DNA from: Acidobacteriota bacterium
GTDB taxonomy: Bacteria > Acidobacteriota > Terriglobia > UBA7540
DNA length: 15,880 nt
Reading direction: 5' to 3'
NCBI GenBank assembly: GCA_021828225.1
Contig: JAKASH010000016.1
Location: 1 to 15,880 of the forward strand
The position numbers and the translations under genes are program-made. Below the pieces are notes generated by a model. That model saw only the letters and a program-made list of their open reading frames with translations, did no database searches and was not told the origin of the DNA. Shown here piece by piece: positions 1 through 6,860 of this stretch. How positions within the stretch are numbered: the first letter of the stretch is position 1; each line of letters begins with the position of its first letter.

Positions 1-137
1 CAAAACCGCGACGGTACTCGGCGCCCTCCAGGGTCGGCGTTCGTGGAACCTTCGAGCCATCGATCTTTCCCGGCTCACGACCGAGCGAAACGCAGACGAG
101 CCACGTGCATGGGGATTCGTGTGGCTTAAAAGATACC
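1..137. other. Left-edge sequence with no supportable gene
   Basis: This stretch lies beyond the stop of the nuclease gene. One plus-strand frame is open from the window edge to a TGA at 215-217. It would overlap the nuclease gene by 80 bp in antisense. One minus-strand frame is also open to the edge but has no ATG, GTG or TTG start in view. Neither frame shows a recognisable family. No convincing terminator hairpin is seen after the operon. Confidence 0.3.
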
Positions 138-1013
138 TCACGTCAGTTCTGAAAAAGGAACGCACACACAACCCTCCTCGGCAAGAAGACGAACGCGTTT
201 TCGGAGGAAGTCGGTGAGGCTCATTGCCTGGCTCAGAATCATTATGAGGTCGTGTCCGTTCATAACAATGAATGAGGGTGCTTTCCCCCGCGTGATAGCG
301 TCCCTCGCGGGTAGACTAATGTCATTGAGTGCTATGAAGACACCCCGTGTAAATGTGGACTTGCCCTCAATCTTGCCCCTGAAAATCAGCAAATCTGCCT
401 CGTGGAGCGGGTGCTTTTCCCATTTCGCCTCCAGTAAGTAGATTTGGCCTTCCAATTCGAACGACCCATCAATTTGTTCTCCTACGACGCGGAACGGTTG
501 GCGAGGATGAAGCTGAAATAAATCAAACAGTCGGTTCAGGAGCTGTTCGAGATCCAAACCGGCTTTGTTCCTGTCGGTGTCTATAGCGAGGCGAAAAAAC
601 TCTTCCTTTAACTGCGCGAGCGCCGCAGAGCGTCGCTGTTGCTGTGATTGTGGCTCCGATTGCTGCTCGCGACGTTGAGAAGTGATTCCCGCTTGAGGAA
701 TTGGGCCGTCTTGAAGAAGGCGAGCGACAATCAGGCGACATACCTCTCTTAGTTCTCCAGTTCCGTCGGCGTAATCCAGCATGTCACTCATTAGCTTTCC
801 TACCACCGGATTCGCTTCCTTCTGCCAAAAAGCCCGCAGCCGATTTGCCTTCGATCCGCTTGCGTAATCGTAAGACGAGTCATAAATGTCGCGCTCCGTA
901 CTATCGCGAATAAACTCAGCAAAGGTTCGGTTGCTGAAGTCGAGCACGTAGCCGGAACTCATTCCAAGGAATTGTTCCAACTTCCGCTTTTCGACAAAAG
1001 TGAGGTTCGACAT
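138..1013 (-). CDS. PD-(D/E)XK restriction-endonuclease-like protein, third gene of the pAgo operon
   Basis: A 291-residue protein. Its C-terminal half reads as a PD-(D/E)XK nuclease fold. A helix around residues 149-168 (AGLDLEQLLNRLF) precedes D182, and E195-A-K197 follows twelve residues later, the usual spacing of the metal-binding motif in Mrr/type IV-like endonucleases. The N-terminal 100 residues hold the motif GYVLDFSNRTFAEF (21-34). I recall similar motifs in other accessory-genome proteins, but no function can be stated. A glutamine-rich linker (about 117-128) joins the halves. The ATG lies 7 nt after the Argonaute stop on the same strand, so the gene is almost certainly co-transcribed and probably translationally coupled. 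The presumed role is an extra nuclease effector or accessory of the Argonaute system. It could also be an unrelated restriction gene carried along. The fold is fairly sure; the link to the system is inferred. Confidence 0.75.
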   Translation of the reverse strand: MSNLTFVEKRKLEQFLGMSSGYVLDFSNRTFAEFIRDSTERDIYDSSYDYASGSKANRLRAFWQKEANPVVGKLMSDMLDYADGTGELREVCRLIVARLLQDGPIPQAGITSQRREQQSEPQSQQQRRSAALAQLKEEFFRLAIDTDRNKAGLDLEQLLNRLFDLFQLHPRQPFRVVGEQIDGSFELEGQIYLLEAKWEKHPLHEADLLIFRGKIEGKSTFTRGVFIALNDISLPARDAITRGKAPSFIVMNGHDLIMILSQAMSLTDFLRKRVRLLAEEGCVCVPFSELT

Positions 1014-1020
1014 GGCACGA

Positions 1021-2523
1021 CTACATGTAAAAACGATAGGAAGGGTTGGGTGTCTGATTGTCGGAAAGCTCCGTCATCAGCATACCGACCTTGCGCGCGA
1101 AAGAAATTGTGATGGGGTAGCGCCCTAGGCCCTCGCTGGAATTCCAGTTCATTTTGGTAAGCGCGAGAAGTTCGCGCGCCCGATCGCGCATATTCGTGCT
1201 TCCGCACGATCCAATTTCTAGCGGCGCGGGAATGTGCGGGCCCGGATACTCGTCCCACCAGGAGACGTACCCCATGGTGAACAAATATGATTGGTCGCCG
1301 ACATTGCACAGCGTGCCGCGCCAAGGTTCCTGCATGCCCTTGCGGATAAGTCGGAATGCCGTGCTCCGCATCCACACAAGGTCGCATGCTGAAACTCGGG
1401 CCTCCGCGGCCGACCGAAATCCTTTTTCTTCTTCGGGTTGGTAGGTGCTGGTCTTATGCACGACCACGCGCGTAGGAAGCATGCCCGCTAGTGCTTCGTA
1501 TTTATCAAGAACGTCTGTCATAAGACTCGCCGCCTGCACGTCGGTAAGGTAGGGTTGGCGGTCTCTGCGCTGATCCTGGGGTACGAGCGAACCCTTCAGA
1601 GCAAATGGCTCGATCTCATTCGAAAAAGCTTGGGCGACACTGGCGTAGACGACGTCCCCTTCTCGCCGTTTGAGATGATGAAATGAAATGCCGATGAAAC
1701 AGGTGTTGCTCGGCAAGTCAGCAGGTCGCCACGGCTCATGTCCTGACTTGTAGAAGAGCGAAGTCGCAAGATTCCACGCTCGCGTGGCATAGCTTTGCCC
1801 TTCGTCATCCGGCCTCAGAAATGTGTCGCGCCGCATAACCTGGACCGGCACAGGATTCTGATGCGTCATGATCTTTGCCTTGAGGGCCCGGTAGAAGGTG
1901 CGAAAGAGTAGGTCCTCCGCCTGCGTGCGCAGCTCTTCCGCAGCCTTGAGTTCCTCTGGCGTAGGCTGAAAGAGAAACATCTGCTCTTGTTCTTCTTCCC
2001 GTTGCAAACGCTCCAGAGCTGCGCGCTCCCTGGCGGAGAGCCTCGGGTTGCTAATACGCATGTCGGCGAGTTCGTCAGGCAGACAGACGACGATGCAGTC
2101 CGGGCGCGCGTCACCGAAAAAGCCCTGGATTTTAGCGTCGAATAATTCGAGCAGATCGTCAAACTTCTCGGAAGGCGAAGAACGATAAAGGGCGAGGTTC
2201 GCCTTTTCCTCATCCACAGCTCGCACAAATCTGTCTTCGATGACGAATGTCACTCCCAGCGCTTGTTGCGCTCCCGGCCAATTGGGATACCGGCGGGCGC
2301 TCCTCTCTCGCGCAATAGACATTCTGTTGAGTCGGGGCAGCCATGCGCGGGCGATCTGCACCTCTACCCTAGGGCCGACGATCCCGATGCGAAGCTCCTT
2401 CGGCGCTGACTTGTCTGCCGCCCCGTGCTTCGCCATAACCCGGCGCGGTTCCACACCCATCTCGCCCGACCCGAATACCAGCTTGGGCTCAGGCAGGCAT
2501 TCGATTCGTATGTTCAGGCTCAT
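1021..2523 (-). CDS. Short prokaryotic Argonaute (MID-PIWI), catalytically inactive
   Basis: A 500-residue protein with the length and layout of short pAgos: MID and PIWI domains without N, L1 or PAZ. The MID part ends in the Ago-typical YKSGHEPW (258-265). PIWI strand 1 is FIGIS (276-280), with serine where the first catalytic aspartate sits. The segment RVVVHKTS (352-359) has lysine where active enzymes carry Asp, and HKT is usual in inactive short pAgos. The protein ends in a hydrophobic FYM, fitting the buried C-terminus of the family. It should bind a short nucleic-acid guide without slicing and signal to an APAZ partner. That partner is encoded just upstream and overlaps this gene by 35 nt (ATG at 2523, partner stop at 2489). 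A charged, glutamate-rich insert lies at about 160-200. The ATG start fits the N-terminal strand of the family. Confidence 0.9.
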   Translation of the reverse strand: MSLNIRIECLPEPKLVFGSGEMGVEPRRVMAKHGAADKSAPKELRIGIVGPRVEVQIARAWLPRLNRMSIARERSARRYPNWPGAQQALGVTFVIEDRFVRAVDEEKANLALYRSSPSEKFDDLLELFDAKIQGFFGDARPDCIVVCLPDELADMRISNPRLSARERAALERLQREEEQEQMFLFQPTPEELKAAEELRTQAEDLLFRTFYRALKAKIMTHQNPVPVQVMRRDTFLRPDDEGQSYATRAWNLATSLFYKSGHEPWRPADLPSNTCFIGISFHHLKRREGDVVYASVAQAFSNEIEPFALKGSLVPQDQRRDRQPYLTDVQAASLMTDVLDKYEALAGMLPTRVVVHKTSTYQPEEEKGFRSAAEARVSACDLVWMRSTAFRLIRKGMQEPWRGTLCNVGDQSYLFTMGYVSWWDEYPGPHIPAPLEIGSCGSTNMRDRARELLALTKMNWNSSEGLGRYPITISFARKVGMLMTELSDNQTPNPSYRFYM

Positions 2524-5431
2524 TCTTCAGTCCGATCTCCGGTACTTCCACGGTGAGAAAAGTCATGTCAATCAACAGGTCGTCGACGTGAAGGTCGCCG
2601 ACGTTCATAGTCTGGGCTCCTCGACCGAGGAAGCTTGCCCAAAACGTAAGGTCAGCTTCGACGCTCTTGTTGCGATCAAACTTGATGCGGCGGGTTGCTT
2701 TCGCCACGCGTGTGAACGCAGGAAGCGGCGTAAATGCATCGGGCCCCGTAAACATATAGAACGGCTTGATGCGCACGCACCACATTCCGTCCATATCGAC
2801 GATCTCATACCCAAAGCCTTCGTTCTCGAACCAAGACCTCGGTGGGTCGCCGCGTCTCTTCACGACCTCGCGCCGATTGCCCCGCCGCTGCGCGCTGTTC
2901 CATACGATTGTGCGTTCGCCTTTGTTCTTCCCGCCAAAGTAGGCGCGATGCTTGCGGCCGTATTCGAGGACAAGGCCGTCTTTGTCTTCGAAGGTCACAA
3001 CTTCGTACTCGAAATGCTTGCACAGCAGCCACGAAAGAACGCGCTTTGAATCGGGCGACGCTTCTACTTCCTTACGCGAAAGCATGACGCTTGCTTTCTT
3101 GTCGACGATGGGCTCGAGCAACGTCGTCAGAATCGGCAATTGCACGAAACTCCACAATTCTGTTCCTCGGTCCACAAACGTCCCGCATTCACTCAGATCG
3201 ATCGTGAGAGGCCGGTCGCGCAACGGCACGGTTAGCCGGACAATCGACACGTGCTCGGGGATGGCGCTGAAAGGCAAAACGTTCAGGACGTAAAGCCCAG
3301 TCGGGACGTCAGACCGGGCGACACCACGCGTTCCGGCGGATGCCATAGGCTGCGTGATGATCGCTTTGAACCGCGCTTCGGCAGGGTTATGGTAAAACGC
3401 AGAACCGCCCCCAGCAGCTAGCATCAGTTCACCTACATCAATCAAGCCGGTCCCTGCCCGCTCCATAGCGCTGATCCCGAAAAAAATGTCACAGAGGGAA
3501 GGGTTGCGCTGGTCGGTCACGCCTTCCGACAGGATGATGCGGCCGTCATTCTCAAGCGTGACCTTCCCGGCTACCTTCTGCGTCAGAGCGCCGGGATTGC
3601 TGAAAACAATGTCGGAACTTGGATGCAACTCGATGCTGGATGGCTCAGGGACTTCGTAATCCCGATGCACGAGCATGTTGACGAGCAACTCCACTAATAC
3701 ACGCGGCGGGTACGCAGTCTGGTCAGTGTGCTGGCGGCGTCTCTTCAGCTTTAGCATCGGATTGACATCCGTGGTTTCGAGTTTCCGAAGGAGCGCGCGG
3801 TGCTGGGTGATGAGGTTACCTTCGTAGATTTGGCGTTTCTTACCCGCTTCCGTGAGCGATACCACGGCTTGCGGAAAAAAATCCTGCGTGCGCTTGCCGA
3901 ACAGGAGCAGAGCTCCTGCGGTGATTTTGTCGCTGCCCGAATTGACAACAATCAGACCTTGCTCTCGCATTAGGGTGAGCAGCATTAACCTAAACATATG
4001 TAAACAATTAAGCTTCTGGCAATACTCGCGCAAAATCGACAGGGCCAAGTCCATGTCTAAATCTTCTAAGGTGGCCTGCGCCGTGACGCGCTCGTCGAAC
4101 GCCTGAACATCGTGAAGTGTCCTTCCACCTGCTCCTACAGCGGCGTAACGGTCGTGACCTTCGAGTTCTTTTTGAAGTTCGGCGAAGAGCTCATCGAATC
4201 CATCGATTCTCAACAGACGGAAATTGGAACCCAAGCGCCGAGCGAAGGCTTCCACATTGGCATGGAGGGAGTCGGCGTGGCGCGTGCACCAGTAAACACC
4301 GTTGGGAAAATCGAGGCGGCCTTCTTTGTTCTGGCCGAAGAGTCCCTCCATCACTGAGGGCTCCGACCCTCGGTACCCAATCACAATGACCGGCGATGCA
4401 TCGAGCATCGGACGTACGCGGGAAACAAGTCCCTTGTCGAGAGCGCCGGTTTCTCCGGCAGCGTTCTTATCGGAATACTGCTCCGCGCGGCCGTGCAACC
4501 AGATGATCTGACATCTACTGTACACATTAAATTGATCGTAATCTCCCACTCCCCGGTTGACTTCGTGAACGTGGCGAATATGCGGCTGACGCTCCCTAAG
4601 GGCATCAGGAAGGCATGTGTCAAAGTTCGTGGTGAACACGGTCCGAATGAGACCACGCATGACAAAATCGGCCAAAATCTTGTATCCCATACTAATGCCA
4701 TTAACAGGCCGCATCAAATCAAGAAGCACTCGCTTACGGAATTCAGCGGGGACAAGCAAGTTTTCTACGACGAGAGGAAAATTCTCTGCCAATCGATCTG
4801 GACCAGAAATGAACCAATCGAAGGTCTGGAGCCACGATTCCCATTCGGAGGGTTTCACGCGCTCGGGAGGTCGAGAATTCTTCAGTTCGCGCTCTGAATA
4901 GACGAGTCGAGCTATTTGCTTTACGGCATCCGCCGCAGTCGGGACACCAGAGCGAAAGGATGCGCCGGCACCAAGCAGGATCAATGGGCAAGGTTCCTCA
5001 GTTGATCGCAACAGGGTGTCAAGTGCGTCCACGGCCAATTTGTTACCCAGATCACCCTCTCGCTCAGGATCTACCGTGCGGCGTGTCCATGGGCGTTTCC
5101 CTTGGGTGGGTCTAAGCTCAAAACCGGCGGCGGCAGGAATGTCGCCAAAGCCCGAGCCATTCAACTCACGCGCGATGGGTGCATTTTCTGACTGCAATAT
5201 GTCGATGCCTTCAGGTGTTAACGTATAGCGAACGATTGGCCGCCCTGGTTCCCGGAGCGGAAGGTTTTCCTTAGTTAGAGGGAGCGTACCTTTCTTCTCC
5301 AATCTGTGAAGAAACACCTGAATGGATTCGCGGTTTAGGCCGGTAGCCGAAGTAAGGTCCGTTACAGTGAATGACCGTAGTTCAATTGCGGTCTTGCGAA
5401 GCTTGTATTGAGCAAGAGAGTCCCTTATCAC
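2489..5431 (-). CDS. wHTH-SIR2-RecG/DHS-like-APAZ fusion, effector partner of the short Argonaute
   Basis: A 980-residue multidomain protein. Residues 8-80 look like a winged helix-turn-helix. A SIR2 domain spans about 140-425, with GAGAS (154-158), TTNFD (267-271), WLHG (311-314, putative catalytic His313) and IGYRGSE (351-357), so NAD+ binding and hydrolysis look intact. Residues 455-690 match the C-terminal part of RecG-like/Schlafen-associated proteins: TAGALLLFGK (504-513), LLVNMLVHRDY (582-592), SNPGAL (611-616), and RNPSLCDIFF plus ERAGTGL (642-663). An AlbA_2/Schlafen domain itself is not obvious. The last 270 residues form the APAZ region that binds the MID-PIWI partner in short-pAgo systems. 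The predicted role is an abortive NADase switched on when the guide-loaded Ago detects invader nucleic acid. The GTG at 5431 is the first in-frame start; no good Shine-Dalgarno precedes it and the frame stays open upstream, so the start is uncertain. Confidence 0.88.
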   Translation of the reverse strand: MIRDSLAQYKLRKTAIELRSFTVTDLTSATGLNRESIQVFLHRLEKKGTLPLTKENLPLREPGRPIVRYTLTPEGIDILQSENAPIARELNGSGFGDIPAAAGFELRPTQGKRPWTRRTVDPEREGDLGNKLAVDALDTLLRSTEEPCPLILLGAGASFRSGVPTAADAVKQIARLVYSERELKNSRPPERVKPSEWESWLQTFDWFISGPDRLAENFPLVVENLLVPAEFRKRVLLDLMRPVNGISMGYKILADFVMRGLIRTVFTTNFDTCLPDALRERQPHIRHVHEVNRGVGDYDQFNVYSRCQIIWLHGRAEQYSDKNAAGETGALDKGLVSRVRPMLDASPVIVIGYRGSEPSVMEGLFGQNKEGRLDFPNGVYWCTRHADSLHANVEAFARRLGSNFRLLRIDGFDELFAELQKELEGHDRYAAVGAGGRTLHDVQAFDERVTAQATLEDLDMDLALSILREYCQKLNCLHMFRLMLLTLMREQGLIVVNSGSDKITAGALLLFGKRTQDFFPQAVVSLTEAGKKRQIYEGNLITQHRALLRKLETTDVNPMLKLKRRRQHTDQTAYPPRVLVELLVNMLVHRDYEVPEPSSIELHPSSDIVFSNPGALTQKVAGKVTLENDGRIILSEGVTDQRNPSLCDIFFGISAMERAGTGLIDVGELMLAAGGGSAFYHNPAEARFKAIITQPMASAGTRGVARSDVPTGLYVLNVLPFSAIPEHVSIVRLTVPLRDRPLTIDLSECGTFVDRGTELWSFVQLPILTTLLEPIVDKKASVMLSRKEVEASPDSKRVLSWLLCKHFEYEVVTFEDKDGLVLEYGRKHRAYFGGKNKGERTIVWNSAQRRGNRREVVKRRGDPPRSWFENEGFGYEIVDMDGMWCVRIKPFYMFTGPDAFTPLPAFTRVAKATRRIKFDRNKSVEADLTFWASFLGRGAQTMNVGDLHVDDLLIDMTFLTVEVPEIGLKNEPEHTNRMPA

Positions 5432-5755
5432 ACGGCGAGTTTCGCAAATTGATTTACTTATGTCAATTAAATAATAGCAATGGCGGACCGCTTCGCGAAG
5501 GAAGGCGAATGTCCCTGATTTGTATAATATACAGCCAAGCTGGCCAAGTAGTTAAACGCCTCAGATCTCCGGAAATGGAAGTGCGGCGCGTAACACTGCT
5601 TTTGGCGCGAGCTGAAACTTATGTTCTATTGTTCAGAGAGCTTGCCTGTGCTGTCCGTAAGTTCCATCGGATCATGGAGCATAACGCGGCATACAAGCCG
5701 CACACACAGCAGTGCGGAGATCAGCTTTTGTCGGGGTTGTGAAGGGGTGGCACTA
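5432..5755. promoter_or_regulatory. Intergenic region expected to hold the pAgo-operon promoter
   Basis: This 324-bp stretch separates the pAgo operon start from the IS630 element and is AT-rich near the operon. On the minus strand a TTGACA at 5460-5465 has no good -10 at 17 nt. A palindrome GTATAATATAC (5522-5532) supplies TATAAT/TATTAT-like hexamers on both strands and could be a -10 box or an operator. A small hairpin (GCGGC-loop-GCCGC) lies near 5686-5701. The only possible gene is a weak 77-codon plus-strand frame listed separately. The exact promoter cannot be assigned from sequence alone. Confidence 0.35.
5509..5742 (+). CDS. Possible small hypothetical protein, divergent from the pAgo operon
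   Basis: A 77-codon frame opens with ATG at 5509, preceded at short distance by GAAGG, a weak Shine-Dalgarno. The product would be soluble, with arginine- and leucine-rich stretches in its middle. No family is recognised. The frame is open further upstream into the start of the SIR2 gene, which argues that its openness may be chance. It lies divergent to the pAgo operon, in the region where that operon's promoter should be. It is listed because nothing else explains the stretch; it is more likely non-coding than not. Confidence 0.2.
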   Translation: MSLICIIYSQAGQVVKRLRSPEMEVRRVTLLLARAETYVLLFRELACAVRKFHRIMEHNAAYKPHTQQCGDQLLSGL

Positions 5756-5774
5756 GAGCATTTTTGATTTAAGT
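5756..5774 (+). repeat. Left terminal inverted repeat of the IS630 element
   Basis: GAGCATTTTTGATTTAAGT. It pairs with 6757-6775 with one mismatch (T against G at repeat position 9). The TA just outside, at 5754-5755, is one copy of the target duplication. Confidence 0.93.
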
Positions 5775-5822
5775 AGCTACGTTTTTGTGCTAGACTTTCC
5801 CTGTTCGCCGAGGAGGGAAAGC

Positions 5823-6747
5823 ATGCACGCGTATTCTCAGGATTTGCGGGACCGGGTGTTGCGGGCGTTGGAGCGGAGCGAGCGCCCCACCGCCATCGCC
5901 CGTCGCTTCGAGGTCAGTCGCATGTGGGTCTATCGTGTTCGCGAGCGCTGGCAAAAGGCCGGCGTCCGGCGCAGTCTACCGATGGGCGGCTATCGCCGCT
6001 CGCGCGTAGCCGCCCTGGAACCTCTGGTGAGTAACTGGATTGAACAGCAGGCGGATCTGACGCTGGCCGAGACCTGCGCGCGTTTGGCGGAGCGGGGGGT
6101 CACGATTCGGGTTCCTGCCCTCTGGCATCAGCTCGACAAGTGGGGCTTGACGTTCAAAAAAAACCCTGCACGCCAGCGAGCAAGAGCGCGACGACGTGCG
6201 GCAGGCGCGCCGCGCGTGGCGTCACCACCCTTTCCTGCTTGACCTCGGTAGGCTCGTATTTATTGATGAAACGTGGACGACGACGAATATGGCGCGGGGC
6301 TACGGGCGCGCCCCTCGGGGGCAACGTTGCGTCGCTGCGGTCCCCCAAGGGCACTGGCAAACCACCACGTTCGTGGGGGCGCTGCGGCAGCGGGAGTTGG
6401 TCGCGCCGATGGTCGCGGACGGACCGATGGACGGGGAGATGTTTCGGGCCTATGTGGACCAATGCCTGCTACCCGTCCTGCGGCCGGGAGACATCGTGAT
6501 TCTCGGCAATCTCAGCAGTCACAAGGTGCGAGGAGTCCGCGAGGCGATCTCGGCGGCGGGCGCGACCCTTCTCTACCTGCCCCCGTATTCCCCCGACCTC
6601 AATCCTATCGAGAAGTTCTTTGCCAAGCTCAAGGCGCTCTTACGCAAGGCGGCGACCCGCAGCGTCGATGCCCTGTGGAACGAAATCGGCGCCCTGCTCA
6701 CGACCGTCACTCAGGAGGAATGCTCGAACTACTTGGCGTCGTGTTGA
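5823..6747 (+). pseudogene. IS630-family transposase, frame-split and lacking the second catalytic Asp
   Basis: The first part (5823-6242 in its own frame) encodes the N-terminal helix-turn-helix, which binds the element ends. The DDE domain continues in another frame after an A8 run at 6156-6163, from THR-LEU-HIS-ALA at 6163 to a TGA at 6745. Joining needs a +1 (or -2) shift, as would follow from losing one A. Such A-runs can be programmed slippage sites in IS elements, so the split alone does not prove decay. The first Asp is present in FIDET (codon 6265-6267) and the Glu in DLNPIEKFF. The second Asp, normally in a DN motif, is Gly (GGC, 6505-6507) in VILGNLSSHK. The 34-residue gap from this Gly to the Glu matches DD34E spacing. 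A transposase without this Asp should be inactive, hence the pseudogene label. Confidence 0.85.
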
Positions 6748-6756
6748 TACGTAAAC

Positions 6757-6775
6757 ACTTAAATCACAAATGCTC
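6757..6775 (-). repeat. Right terminal inverted repeat of the IS630 element
   Basis: On the minus strand it reads GAGCATTTGTGATTTAAGT, matching the left end at 18 of 19 positions. It is followed by the second TA copy (6776-6777) and begins 9 bp after the transposase stop. Confidence 0.93.
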
Positions 6776-6860
6776 TAATGGGGGGTCAGTAGGACTCGCA
6801 CCCGGATTCGGCCTGATGATCAGGAGCGGCAGGATGGAGGAAGTTGACCAAGCGGAAGAA

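Larger units (their letters stand above)
5756..6775 (+). mobile_element. IS630-family insertion sequence, 1020 bp
   Basis: The element is bounded by 19-bp terminal inverted repeats matching at 18 of 19 positions. It is flanked on both sides by TA (5754-5755 and 6776-6777), the target duplication typical of IS630/Tc1-mariner elements. It carries one transposase gene split over two frames. An extended -10-like TGCTAGACT (5788-5796) and a strong ribosome site (GGAGGG, 5811-5816) precede the ATG at 5823. The element sits between the pAgo operon and the helicase gene and reads against both. Sharp ends suggest a fairly recent insertion, yet the transposase has a lost catalytic residue. Confidence 0.93.

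Noticed and set aside
1..217. Plus-strand gene fragment entering from the left edge
   Set aside because: The frame is open but short, has no recognisable family and would overlap the nuclease gene by 80 bp on the opposite strand.
2240..3049. 269-codon plus-strand open frame
   Set aside because: It lies antisense to the well-supported Argonaute and APAZ genes, and its translation shows no family pattern.
6812..6824. Perfect palindrome CCTGATGATCAGG downstream of the helicase gene
   Set aside because: A one-base centre cannot form a stable hairpin loop and no T-run follows, so it is not a terminator. There is no evidence for a binding protein.
6779..6857. tRNA-like stretch on the minus strand (ends in CCA, T-loop-like GGTGCGAGTCC, partly pairing acceptor ends)
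   Set aside because: The T-stem does not pair, the invariant TTC of the T-loop is absent, and no proper anticodon arm forms. At most it is a decayed relic or chance.
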